Assembly: GCA_947258565.1 (NCBI GenBank)
Contig: CAMYJB010000012.1
Span: 26,961-90,960, forward strand
Reading direction: 5' to 3'
Length of the DNA stretch: 64,000 bases
Origin: an uncultured Woeseiaceae bacterium
GTDB taxonomy: Bacteria; Pseudomonadota; Gammaproteobacteria; Steroidobacterales; Woeseiaceae
The translations under genes and the position numbers were made by a program. Position 1 is the stretch's first letter; every line of letters starts with the position of its first letter. Shown here piece by piece: positions 55,219 to 63,979 of the stretch. Under the pieces are notes generated by a model that saw only the letters and a list, made by a program, of their open reading frames with translations, searched no databases and had not been told where the DNA came from.

Positions 55219-57174
55219 TCAGATGGCTTTCTCGAGGAGGTCGTCGTGGCGCAGGTCCTCAGCACCGCGCGTGCGCGCTTTGGCCCGATACATTGCCTGG
55301 TCCGCTTCGCGCAGCAGGCCTGTCAGCGTGTTGGCATTGGTCGGATACAGCGCCAGGCCAATGCTTGCCGCGCAGCTCATCGTGTTATTGCCGATGTTGT
55401 AAGGTGCCTCGAGGGCCTGCGCCAGCCGTTTTGCCAGCCTGTCCGCGACCGCCGCGGAGACATCCGGCACCAGCGCTACGAACTCGTCACCGCCGGGTCG
55501 GCCGATGATGTCCTGCGAGCGCAGGCTCTTGCGCAGTCGCTGCGCGGCTATGGTCAGCAGCTGATCGCCGACCACGTGCCCATACTCGTCGTTGATATCC
55601 TTGAACTCGTTGAGATCGATGAACAGTAGCGCTCCGGTTGCATCGTCGGCGCTGTCCGTCAGTCGCTGCGCAGCGTCACGCTCGAATCCCCGCCGGTTGA
55701 GTACGCCGGTCAGCGGGTCCGACCACGCGATAGACTCCATCTGGCGTTCCTTGGCCTTGCTGTCCGTAACGTCGATAAAGGTGGCGGCGATGTCGTCGCC
55801 GACCGGTTCACAGATCATGCGTAACCAGCGCAGCTTATCGCCGTTGTTCTGCACCAGCTCCATGTCCACGCTTTCACCTGCTGTGCAGGATTCATCCATC
55901 TGCTCGAGCATCACCAGCTGGGCACCTGCATCCAGGCCGGTCATCGCGCGCTGCGCTATTTCACGGGCCGTCAGGTCGACCAGGTCATCCGGTTCGGAAT
56001 TCAGGAAGCGCCCTGCTGCGGCGTTGGCGAATATGCAGCGCAAGTCCTTGCCGCCGCAGTCCTCGTCCTGAACCCAGCGGAAGCGAATGACGCCGTTGAC
56101 GGAGTGATCGATCAGCGTACGCAACAGCTTTTCACTCTTGCGAACCTCGCTCTGCGCTTTTTCGACGTCGCTCACGTCACGGAACATCAGCACGCGCCCG
56201 CCGCGCACGGAGCTTCGTTCTGACTGGATTGGCGATACCTGGACGTGCAGGAAACGCCCGGTAGCCGTCATCATCTTCTGCGGTTTGTGGGTCTCCAGCG
56301 CTTCGAACACGACGGTCGCGCCGTCCGTGAACAATTGCTCGAGCGGCGTGTGCAGCGCGTCGTGCTCCGAGACCGAGAGCATCGTCTCGGCACAGTGGTT
56401 CAGGCCGATGATGCGCTGCTGTTCGTCGATGACGATGACCGGATCCTGCATGTTCTGAAATACCGTCTCATAGGCCAGGGGCGTGAATTCCACGATCCCC
56501 TCACCGACGATCAGCCAGGCATAGATCGGCAACATCGCTGCAAACACCAGTGGTACGAATGAAATGACGTTGGAGCCGAATCCCAGGTCGTAAGCGCCGG
56601 TCGCGATCAGTGGGCCGATGCAGGCGGCTACCAGCAGAAACAGGCCGCGGCGGTGCGCGGGCGCGACCGCCGAACTGTGTACCAGCAAGGTGAACATTGC
56701 CGCGCCGATCAGGGCATAGCTGTGCGGTGCATGCACGAAGAGGAACCAAGGGCCCCATTGGTCCGGGCGAGTCAGATAACGGCCGTCTTCACTGACGGCA
56801 GGCAACTGCCACATAAACTCGTGAAACTGGTTCGTCGCCGCGAGGGTGATGGAGACCGTCGGCACGATGAGCAGTAGCACGATCGTCCGCAGCGGTGTGG
56901 TCGCGCCGGCATATTCCCGAAAACAGACGAATGCCGCCAGCGGCAGCAGTGCCGTGCCGATGAAATGGCCGGTCCGGCCGATCGAGAACACCAGGAACGA
57001 TTCCGACAGCAGTTCCACGGCGCCGCCCATCACCCAGAAGCTGATGATCACGAACAGCACACCGATCGGCACACTGCCCACTTCCCGCTTGGCCACGATC
57101 AGGCGTATGCCGAGCAGCAGGTAGCAGGCCGCGCTGAAGATCAACAGCATGGACACTGCGATGTCCAGGTTCAT
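55219..57174 (-). CDS. Diguanylate cyclase with 7TM sensor and PAS domains
   Basis: A 651-residue protein. Seven or so N-terminal membrane helices (about 5-225) resemble the histidine-kinase N-terminal 7TM region. PAS domains follow (about 235-350 and 365-465), then a GGDEF domain (FIDLNEFKDINDEYGHVVGDQLL, GRPGGDEFVALV). The RSQD five residues before GGDEF is a product-inhibition I-site, so the cyclase is probably active and feedback-controlled. It makes c-di-GMP in response to an envelope or redox signal; the signal is unknown. Confidence 0.93.
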   Translation of the reverse strand: MNLDIAVSMLLIFSAACYLLLGIRLIVAKREVGSVPIGVLFVIISFWVMGGAVELLSESFLVFSIGRTGHFIGTALLPLAAFVCFREYAGATTPLRTIVLLLIVPTVSITLAATNQFHEFMWQLPAVSEDGRYLTRPDQWGPWFLFVHAPHSYALIGAAMFTLLVHSSAVAPAHRRGLFLLVAACIGPLIATGAYDLGFGSNVISFVPLVFAAMLPIYAWLIVGEGIVEFTPLAYETVFQNMQDPVIVIDEQQRIIGLNHCAETMLSVSEHDALHTPLEQLFTDGATVVFEALETHKPQKMMTATGRFLHVQVSPIQSERSSVRGGRVLMFRDVSDVEKAQSEVRKSEKLLRTLIDHSVNGVIRFRWVQDEDCGGKDLRCIFANAAAGRFLNSEPDDLVDLTAREIAQRAMTGLDAGAQLVMLEQMDESCTAGESVDMELVQNNGDKLRWLRMICEPVGDDIAATFIDVTDSKAKERQMESIAWSDPLTGVLNRRGFERDAAQRLTDSADDATGALLFIDLNEFKDINDEYGHVVGDQLLTIAAQRLRKSLRSQDIIGRPGGDEFVALVPDVSAAVADRLAKRLAQALEAPYNIGNNTMSCAASIGLALYPTNANTLTGLLREADQAMYRAKARTRGAEDLRHDDLLEKAI

Positions 57175-57430
57175 AGTGGCTCACCCGAAACCATCAACTC
57201 CTTGGGAGATCCTACGGAAGCTAAGGCCTTGATTCCCGGAACTGTTTCGCAGCTTTTGAAGGGCGTCTCAGGGCAAACTGAGGCGTGGTTCACAACCCGG
57301 CAGGGCTCCTGCTCGCAGATTCGCAACAACCGTCTGTTTTTATTAGACTTCTTCCCTGACCGGCGCGGTGCGAGGTTTTGCCAATCAACCGGACCGGCTT
57401 AGCATAGTCGCTCACACAGGAAGCCTCACC

Positions 57431-57991
57431 ATGCCACTCGACATTACGTTTACTTTGAGCGACGAGGACCTGGCGCGATTCCAGGCGATCGTGGACAAGG
57501 CGCGCACGGCGGTGGAAGACGATACCGCCGCGAAACAGATCGAGCAGGCCGCGCGGGACCTGCTTCGCCAGACGCGCGAGACCGAGCTGCCCGAGTTCAT
57601 CTCGATCCGCATGGCCAGGCTCAGCGTAGTCATCGACATGATCAACGACGCGGAGTGGAACCTGTCCGAGGGCGAACGGCGGCATGTGCTCAGCGCCCTG
57701 GCCTACCTTTGTGACCCCGAGGACCTGATCCCCGACCACATTCCGGGCCTCGGATTTCTCGACGATGCTATCTACGCAGAGATCGTACTTGGCGAGCTGC
57801 GTACTGAAATCAGCCTGTACGAGGAATTCTGCGCCTTCCGGGACGCAGAGGAATCGAGGCGCAAGGCACGTGGCGAGGACGTCAAGATCGGCCGCAACGA
57901 GTGGCTGGCCGACAAGCGTGCCGCGCTGCACGCGAAGATGCGCAAGCGCCGCGTCGCCGAAGGCGGCCGCTGGCGCATGCGCCTCTGGTAG
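57431..57991 (+). CDS. YkvA/DUF1232-family protein
   Basis: A 186-residue soluble protein with YLCDPEDLIPDHIPGLGFLDDAIYAEIV near residues 96-123, the DUF1232 (YkvA) signature. The N-terminal half is helical. Function unknown. The ATG at 57431 (MPLDITFTL) has AGGAAG nine bases upstream; an in-frame start at 57368 is too far up and poorly supported. It diverges from the diguanylate cyclase. The gap 57175-57430 holds no clear feature. Confidence 0.82.
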   Translation: MPLDITFTLSDEDLARFQAIVDKARTAVEDDTAAKQIEQAARDLLRQTRETELPEFISIRMARLSVVIDMINDAEWNLSEGERRHVLSALAYLCDPEDLIPDHIPGLGFLDDAIYAEIVLGELRTEISLYEEFCAFRDAEESRRKARGEDVKIGRNEWLADKRAALHAKMRKRRVAEGGRWRMRLW

Positions 57992-58064
57992 TCCCCGGGG
58001 AGTGCCGGAAGTGACGATTGGTTCCGGTTTCGCTTGAACATAATGGGCGAAAATGGGGGGGCCT

Positions 58065-59228
58065 ATGAACCGCCTCGCAAAAATCGTCCAGTCGGCAACG
58101 CCGTCGCACCGTATTCAATTCCGCAGGAACAAATACGGCACGAGCGGCGCGCGCGAGTTTCTGCGCGACCTTCTGGCCATTGCGAATGCCGACGTAGACG
58201 GATCACGCTACATCATCGTCGGCGCAGAATTCGACGATGGCGGCCAAAAACAACTTGTCGGCGTAGGGCGCGACGATTTCACGGGCAAACCATCGTACCT
58301 GGCGCTGGCACGGGATTTCATCGAACCGCCCGTGCGCCTGCGATACGAGTCGGTCATCGTCGATGACACGCGCGTCGGCGTCTATGAAATCGGCGACTGC
58401 CAGGATCGACCATACATGATGCGCAAGGACTTCTCCGAAACATTGCGAAGGGGCGACGCCTACATGCGCGCGGGCGACCAGGCCGTGAAAATGAACCGGC
58501 GACAATTGCAGACACTTTTCGAGAAAAAGTTTCGAGAGTCCGTGTCCGGAGATTCCATCGAGATCGGCTTTCCAGGCGAGATCATTTACAAGGACATGCG
58601 CGTTCCATTATGTGATCTGTCGCAGCTGCCTTCCGAAACAGCGGCGACCAACATCAGGCAATTCATGGAGGTAAAGAGCCGCATGAAAGCAGCGGGCGGC
58701 AACACCATGGTTGCGCGCCTGACGCATGCGCGCCTGTTTGGCACAGACAGTCCTTACGAAGACCGTTCGCCCGAGGAACTCTCCGAAGAGATGCACCAGA
58801 TTCGGCGCCAGTACCTGGACGAGGACGAACACTATCTATTCCAGAAGCATGGCCAGTCGCTGCAGTTCGTCATTTACAACCAGGGTGACGAGCCTTTACG
58901 CGACGCGTCGCTGACCGTGGTCATGCCGAACCACGCCGCGTTCTACGTTGCATACCGGCTGCCAAAGCTCTTCAAGAACGGCAATTTCGTGGAACGATTG
59001 CCGTCGGAACAGGCGGACTACCCGTCAGTAAAGCTTTCTGATGACACGGTGCGCGTGTCAGCCAATCTGGGTGACGTGCCGGCGGGCGAAATCGTCGAAG
59101 TATTCACGCGGCCACTCTTGATCTGTGCCGGCAAAGACCTTGCGGGACGCCGCATCGGTATCCAGTTCGCGCTGCATGCAAGCAATCTCCGGGCACCCGC
59201 CCAAAGCAAATTGCGTCTGCTGCTCTAG
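58065..59228 (+). CDS. AlbA_2/Schlafen-type ATP-binding-domain protein
   Basis: A 387-residue protein. The N-terminal region EFLRDLLAIANADVDGSRYIIVGAEFDDGG (about 31-60) is the AlbA_2 (Schlafen AAA_4) pattern. The C-terminal half is beta-rich with no recognised domain. AlbA_2 proteins are found in defence islands and regulators, but the role is unknown. The ATG at 58065 (MNRLAKIV) has a GGGGGG just upstream. It stands alone, with unrelated neighbours on each side. Confidence 0.75.
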   Translation: MNRLAKIVQSATPSHRIQFRRNKYGTSGAREFLRDLLAIANADVDGSRYIIVGAEFDDGGQKQLVGVGRDDFTGKPSYLALARDFIEPPVRLRYESVIVDDTRVGVYEIGDCQDRPYMMRKDFSETLRRGDAYMRAGDQAVKMNRRQLQTLFEKKFRESVSGDSIEIGFPGEIIYKDMRVPLCDLSQLPSETAATNIRQFMEVKSRMKAAGGNTMVARLTHARLFGTDSPYEDRSPEELSEEMHQIRRQYLDEDEHYLFQKHGQSLQFVIYNQGDEPLRDASLTVVMPNHAAFYVAYRLPKLFKNGNFVERLPSEQADYPSVKLSDDTVRVSANLGDVPAGEIVEVFTRPLLICAGKDLAGRRIGIQFALHASNLRAPAQSKLRLLL

Positions 59229-59330
59229 CGGTCGATCCAGTTGTCGACATTGGGCGCGGCTTAACGCTCGAGCTGCGCCACCAGCCCTCGCGCTTGTGCA
59301 TTGCCGGGCAGCATGCCGGACCGCGCGGCT

Positions 59331-59903
59331 TCAGGCCGTTCTGGCGGGCGCCTTGACGGCCTCGACGATACGCGCGATCTCGGGTCTCGTGGCGTGTAAC
59401 TCGTCGGGCGACAGCGCGTCGAGCTCATGAGGAAACACCAGCCACTCCGCGGTCTCGTGGATGAAATAGTCCGGAACAAGCTCGGTCACGTTGCGACTCG
59501 GCTTGTACCACGGAACGGCGATGCGTATGTCCTCCGGCGTGTTGTCCCTCGCTCGGCTCTTCAGTTCCTCGATGACCGCGACGATCGTATTGCCGGTATC
59601 GAATACGTCGTCCACGATCAGCAGGCGGTCGTCGTGGCAAATCTTCTTGATGATGTAGTTGAGGCCGTGGACGGCAACAGCCCCGCGCTGATCGACGCCG
59701 ACATAGGACGAGGTACGGATCGCGATGTGATCCGACTCGACGCCGCAATAGTCGAGGATTTCCTGTACGGCCATGCCCACCGGCGTGCCGCCGCGCCAGA
59801 TCGCGATAATCATCGTCGGACGAAATCCGCTCTCCAGCACGTCGAGCCCCAGGCGGAAAGAATCCTCGAGCAGCTCCTGAGCGGAAAGTACGGTCTTGTC
59901 CAT
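59331..59903 (-). CDS. Purine phosphoribosyltransferase-like protein, copy 1
   Basis: A 190-residue type-I phosphoribosyltransferase. The PRPP loop is LLIVDDVFDTGNT near residues 94-106, with IAIWRGGTPVG as the early diphosphate loop and AIRTSSY nearby. It is most like hypoxanthine/xanthine salvage enzymes. The family is cytosolic and uses PRPP plus a purine base. Its paralogue (199 residues) lies divergently 83 bases away. Base specificity cannot be told from sequence. Confidence 0.85.
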   Translation of the reverse strand: MDKTVLSAQELLEDSFRLGLDVLESGFRPTMIIAIWRGGTPVGMAVQEILDYCGVESDHIAIRTSSYVGVDQRGAVAVHGLNYIIKKICHDDRLLIVDDVFDTGNTIVAVIEELKSRARDNTPEDIRIAVPWYKPSRNVTELVPDYFIHETAEWLVFPHELDALSPDELHATRPEIARIVEAVKAPARTA

Positions 59904-59940
59904 TATTATTCTCTTTGCTGCCGGGCCGTCGCGCGCCGGC

Positions 59941-59946
59941 TATAAT
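59941..59946 (+). promoter_or_regulatory. Perfect -10 hexamer upstream of phosphoribosyltransferase copy 2
   Basis: TATAAT at 59941-59946 lies 40 bases before the ATG at 59987, giving a likely start site near 59953. The best -35-like sequence (TTGCTG, about 59911) is about 20 bases up, longer than optimal. Also a possible divergent -10 (TAGAAT on the minus strand) serves copy 1. Confidence 0.5.
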
Positions 59947-59986
59947 GCGGGCCTGAATTCTACCGTACTGCGAGCGTCTACGAACA

Positions 59987-60586
59987 ATGAACAAGCGATT
60001 CATCCGTGCCGACGATCTGCTCAGCGATTCATTCCAGCTCGCAGCAAATATCCACGCGGCGGACTTCCGGCCCGATTTTCTCGTAGGCCTGTGGCGCGGC
60101 GGCAGCGCCGTCGGCATTGCCGTGCAGGAGGGCCTGGAATATTTCGGCACGCCCACGGATCACATCGCCATTCGTACGTCCTACTCCGGCGCGCACCGCT
60201 ACCCGGAGATGGTGAGCAAGGCCGACCAGATTCGCGTCCACGGACTGCAGTACCTGCTGGAAAACCTGTGTTCTCATCACTCGATGCTGATCGTCGACGA
60301 CGTATACAGCACGGGATCCAGCGTCAAGGCTGTCATCGACCAGCTGGCGCGTAAGACACGGCGTAATCTCCCCGGCGACATCCGCATCGCGACCGTCTGG
60401 TACCGGCCGACGGCGTCGACGTTGCGCACGCCGGACTATTACGTTCACGAGACGGACGACTGGCTGGTATTGCCGTACGAACTCTCGGGGCAATCGCTGG
60501 GCGAATTGCGCGAAAATCGCCCGGAGCTTGGCGGGATATTCGACAGGCTCGAGCGCCAGCTGAAAGCACCCGCTGCCGATCAGTAG
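59987..60586 (+). CDS. Purine phosphoribosyltransferase-like protein, copy 2
   Basis: A 199-residue type-I phosphoribosyltransferase similar to the divergent neighbour throughout. VGLWRGGSAVG aligns with IAIWRGGTPVG, AIRTSYSG with AIRTSSYVG, and the PRPP loop is LIVDDVYSTGSS. The pair looks like a duplication with specialisation, perhaps hypoxanthine versus xanthine or guanine. Its 3' end overlaps the small lipoprotein gene by seven bases on the opposite strand. Confidence 0.85.
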   Translation: MNKRFIRADDLLSDSFQLAANIHAADFRPDFLVGLWRGGSAVGIAVQEGLEYFGTPTDHIAIRTSYSGAHRYPEMVSKADQIRVHGLQYLLENLCSHHSMLIVDDVYSTGSSVKAVIDQLARKTRRNLPGDIRIATVWYRPTASTLRTPDYYVHETDDWLVLPYELSGQSLGELRENRPELGGIFDRLERQLKAPAADQ

Positions 60587-60765
60587 ATGCGGCCGCCGAT
60601 CCTGACGCTGGTGCCCATTCCGCCGCCGCCGTAATAGCCGCCACCGCTGTAGGAGCTGTAGCCGACGCTGCCATAGACAGCAGGCGGCTCGCATGAGGCC
60701 AGCACCGAACACAGTGCGAGCAGCGCTGAGATACCGGCCACTCGTCTAATCCTGGAGATCTTCAT
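60580..60765 (-). CDS. Small Gly/Tyr-rich lipoprotein
   Basis: A 61-residue protein with a signal ending in the lipobox LASC. The mature part is short and rich in Gly, Tyr and Ser (YGSVGYSSYSGGGYYGGGGM). I do not recognise a family; small tyrosine/glycine-rich lipoproteins like this occur in many gammaproteobacteria. The ATG at 60765 gives a normal lipoprotein signal. It is 10 bases downstream of the VOC lipoprotein gene and probably co-transcribed with it. Confidence 0.65.
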   Translation of the reverse strand: MKISRIRRVAGISALLALCSVLASCEPPAVYGSVGYSSYSGGGYYGGGGMGTSVRIGGRIY

Positions 60766-60775
60766 TGTTGTTTCC

Positions 60776-61657
60776 TCAGTCAAGTGGCCAGGTCTGAACG
60801 GCGACGCCTGCTCCGGATGGCCCGGCGATGAAGGCAACTTCGCCGCCAATGGGCCGCGCCTGTGCCTCGACGAGCACGCGGCCGCCGAGACTCTCGACCT
60901 GCGCCGTCACCGCCGACGGGTCCTCGACACGAACGTAGTTGACCCAGACCGGGCGTTCATCCGCGAACGGGTTTTCGAGCACACCCGCGCGCGGCCTGTC
61001 CGCATATTTCAGGACGCGGTAACTCCGGTCCGTGTTTTCGACGTCATGATCCGTATGCTGCAATCCGATTACCGCCTGGTAGAAGCCCGTGGCACTCTCG
61101 ACATCGTCGGTCCAGAGTTCGTCCCATAACCAGCCATTCTGCACAGGTTCGCTGTCCGACGGGTCCCCGTCCCTGGTCTGGATCATCGCGAACAGCGCGC
61201 CGGTCGAATCAGCCACGACGGCCATTCGTCCGCGATTACCGATAGACTCCGGCGGATTCAGGACATTGCCGCCTGCGCCGGACACGCGCCCCACCGCGGC
61301 ATCGACGTCGGCGACCGATATCGTCGTAATCCATTGCGAGACGTTCTCCTCCTTGCCCAGTGCATTGGTGTCTACCATCCCCCCGATCAATTCGCCGTTG
61401 TGACGGATCAACATGTAGGAATCACTTCCGCCAACGCCGACGAACACCTTGGGCGCCTCGAACTCCCAGCCGAACAGTTCACCGTAAAAACGCCGTGACG
61501 CTTCAGGTGTGTTGGTCAGCAGGTCCCGCCAGACGACCTTGCCGTTGTGACGCTCGTCCGTCGGCGCCTCGGTGATCGGCGGCAGATTCACCGTGATCGC
61601 CGTACAGCCCGCGGCCAGCAACAGCAGCACCGGCGCGGTGTTTCTTGGTGTCAGCAA
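60776..61657 (-). CDS. Exported VOC-family (glyoxalase-fold) protein, lipoprotein
   Basis: A 293-residue protein with a lipoprotein signal (LLLLAAGC) and two VOC modules (about 40-160 and 170-290). Each starts with a WRDLLTNTPEASRRFYGELFGWEF or LWTDDVESATGFYQAVIGL type segment. VOC proteins bind metals and catalyse varied small reactions; this one acts at the periplasmic face. The start is TTG at 61657. It is followed by a small lipoprotein gene. Substrate unknown. Confidence 0.8.
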   Translation of the reverse strand: MLTPRNTAPVLLLLAAGCTAITVNLPPITEAPTDERHNGKVVWRDLLTNTPEASRRFYGELFGWEFEAPKVFVGVGGSDSYMLIRHNGELIGGMVDTNALGKEENVSQWITTISVADVDAAVGRVSGAGGNVLNPPESIGNRGRMAVVADSTGALFAMIQTRDGDPSDSEPVQNGWLWDELWTDDVESATGFYQAVIGLQHTDHDVENTDRSYRVLKYADRPRAGVLENPFADERPVWVNYVRVEDPSAVTAQVESLGGRVLVEAQARPIGGEVAFIAGPSGAGVAVQTWPLD

Positions 61658-61693
61658 CTCCCTTCCCCAGTCGATAAACTCAAGGCGGCGATG

Positions 61694-63943
61694 CTACCTC
61701 ATCGCCACACCGTCCGCACGGCGGCCATCAGCCCCCTGAGTTCCGGTTAGCATCTCGCTGCGTTTTTCATTGATGATCAACAACAGCTGGGCCGCGGCCT
61801 CCGCATCGCACAATGCGCGATGGTGATTCGGAAGCGGAATGTCGTAGGCCTCCGCAAGCGCTGCCAGGCTGTACGAGCGCTGCCCGGGATACAGCTTGCG
61901 CATCGAAGCGCAGGTGCAGAGCCTCGGATACCGGAATTTGCGGCCGAGACGGCCGAACTCCCGCGAGATGAACCCGTAGTCGAACTCGACATTGTGCGCG
62001 ACGAAGATGGACCCCTGCATGAATGCCTCGAGCTCGTCAGCGATGTCGGCAAAGTACGGCGCATCTTCGACCATGGCGGGCGTGATCCCGGTCAGCCGGG
62101 TAATGCCCGGCGGTATCGCGCGCTGCGGATTCAGCAGCGTCGAGAAGCGCCCGACGATCTCACCATTGCGAAGCTTGACCGCGCCGATCTCGGTGACCCG
62201 GTGATGCTCGCCGCGCCCGCCGGTCGTCTCGACGTCCACGACGACGTATTCCTGCCCCGGATCCAGCGTCCAGCAAATGCGCACGACGTCGGCGCGGAAC
62301 CCGGCGGACCGCAACTGTTCCAGGCGCAGGAGCTGGTTGCGGCGCAGCTGGTCGCCCTCTGTCTTGACCTCGATGAATCGCGCGCCACTGTCGTCGATCA
62401 CCAGCAAGTCCGGATATCCGTAACGGGACCCTTCGTAGTCCTGGCAGAAACGCGTGAGCACCTGCCGCAAGGGATCGCCCCGCTCTGTGTCCAGCAGTGC
62501 GAACAACGCATCGATGATGCGGCGCCGCCACCGGAATACGCCGTTGGGCGTGCCGTAATGTGCCGTACTGGACCGCAGCAGTTCGCGAACCACGGATTTC
62601 GGCTCGTCGAGGATCGCCAGCTTTGCGTCGATCGCAGCGCGATTGTCGTCGTAAAACGTGCCCGTGGTCAGGTTGCGCGGCACGAACTCGAATGGCGAAT
62701 GCAGGACGGCGTCACCGCCCGCGAACAGTTCGTCCCAGAAGTAGAGGCCGAAAAATGTTCGCCACAGCGCATTCTCCACGCGGAACGCGCGGTGTCCCTC
62801 TCGCTCGAAGTGGTTGGCGGCAGCCCGTTCCGGTGAGCCGCTTTGCGCTTCGTCGATGTCGATGGTCCCGGCGGCCCGCAGGACGTCGGTAACGACGGAC
62901 GTCCGCTTGCGGCCGAACTTGCGCTCGTAGAAGTCTCGCGCGAACAGCCATTCCTCGTCGCTGCCCGGATCGTCGATACAGCGCTCTAGGTAACGCCTCG
63001 CCTCGTCCTTCTGTCCGCTCGCGAAGAGGATGCGCACCGAACGTTCCATGCACCGCGCCGATTCGCCGGCCTGGAACAGCCTGAGCGCGCCGTAAGTATC
63101 GCCCGCTGTCTCCGCTCTGCGTCCCAGGCGATAGGCGAGCGTGTCACGCAGCGCCGCAGCGCCGGGACTCAACGGCTGCGGCCATTCGCAGGCCTCGTCC
63201 ATGAGTTCTTCTGTCGCCCCCGCAGCAGCCGAACGCAAACGCGCCAGGCGCGTCTCGAAATAATAGTGCTCGAGCGCTTCCTCCCGATCCGCGAAACGCG
63301 GCTCGAAAGACTCGCGAAAATTGTGCGTCCTGACGATGCCGAGGTCGCGCATCGTAAAGCGCGCCAGCCCTTCCTGCAGGCGTCCGAAGTACAGGAACAT
63401 CAGGAAATCGACTTCCTGCGTCCGGCTTTGCACGACGAGCCTCGAGAGATCGACATGATTGACGAAGTCCGCGGGCGCGCAATTCGCCCTCGCGAAGCCG
63501 ACATACTCGGCTTTTTTCATGGAACTGCGCACGCCGACGAACTGCCCTGCCAGGGCCTCGTAGAGTTCGCCTCGCGTCAGGAAACGCAGCAGCTCGTCGA
63601 AGTGCACTGCGGACGGCGACTCGAGCCAGCCGTGATCTCGCAGTATCGCGACAAGCGCCTGAGTGTCGCCCAGCTCCGGGTACTTCAGGCGATTACCGGC
63701 AAAAACGTTGCCCTTGCGGTTCACCAGCCTCACGTAGAGGCACTGCGCGTCCCTCGGCAGACGCTCGAAGTCGCGGATGAAGGCAATATGATTATCGAGC
63801 AGGACGTGGCCGTAGTTGGCCTCGACGAACTCCATCATCTCGACGAAGTGCGAGTGGTAATAGAAGGTCGGAAGCTCTCGGGGCCGGCGCCCTGAGGCAG
63901 AGTTTTCGTTGCGCGCAGGGGCGTGGTACATGTCGTCCGGCAT
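61694..63943 (-). CDS. FAN1-type VRR-NUC nuclease fused to a DEDDh 3'-5' exonuclease
   Basis: A 749-residue protein. The N-terminal region (LPTFYYHSHFVEMMEFVEANYGHVLL and CLYVRLVNRKGNVF) resembles bacterial FAN1. The VRR-NUC active site is near 505-530 (GYPDLL...FIEVKTEGDQLRRNQ). A DnaQ-like DEDDh exonuclease follows: VDVETTG at about 564, HNVEFDYGFI at about 652 and the C-terminal H...LCDAEAAAQ at about 706-711. FAN1 cuts crosslink and flap structures, and the fused exonuclease could process the ends. Ordinary bacterial FAN1 is about 560 residues, so the fusion adds about 190. Confidence 0.85.
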   Translation of the reverse strand: MPDDMYHAPARNENSASGRRPRELPTFYYHSHFVEMMEFVEANYGHVLLDNHIAFIRDFERLPRDAQCLYVRLVNRKGNVFAGNRLKYPELGDTQALVAILRDHGWLESPSAVHFDELLRFLTRGELYEALAGQFVGVRSSMKKAEYVGFARANCAPADFVNHVDLSRLVVQSRTQEVDFLMFLYFGRLQEGLARFTMRDLGIVRTHNFRESFEPRFADREEALEHYYFETRLARLRSAAAGATEELMDEACEWPQPLSPGAAALRDTLAYRLGRRAETAGDTYGALRLFQAGESARCMERSVRILFASGQKDEARRYLERCIDDPGSDEEWLFARDFYERKFGRKRTSVVTDVLRAAGTIDIDEAQSGSPERAAANHFEREGHRAFRVENALWRTFFGLYFWDELFAGGDAVLHSPFEFVPRNLTTGTFYDDNRAAIDAKLAILDEPKSVVRELLRSSTAHYGTPNGVFRWRRRIIDALFALLDTERGDPLRQVLTRFCQDYEGSRYGYPDLLVIDDSGARFIEVKTEGDQLRRNQLLRLEQLRSAGFRADVVRICWTLDPGQEYVVVDVETTGGRGEHHRVTEIGAVKLRNGEIVGRFSTLLNPQRAIPPGITRLTGITPAMVEDAPYFADIADELEAFMQGSIFVAHNVEFDYGFISREFGRLGRKFRYPRLCTCASMRKLYPGQRSYSLAALAEAYDIPLPNHHRALCDAEAAAQLLLIINEKRSEMLTGTQGADGRRADGVAMR

Positions 63944-63979
63944 GTCCGCATATTGCAGCGACTACGCTCCGTCGGCAAC

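Noticed and set aside
57263..57285. Possible terminator hairpin GCGTCTCAG...CTGAGGCG
   Set aside because: The stem pairs but is not followed by a U-run and serves no gene end.
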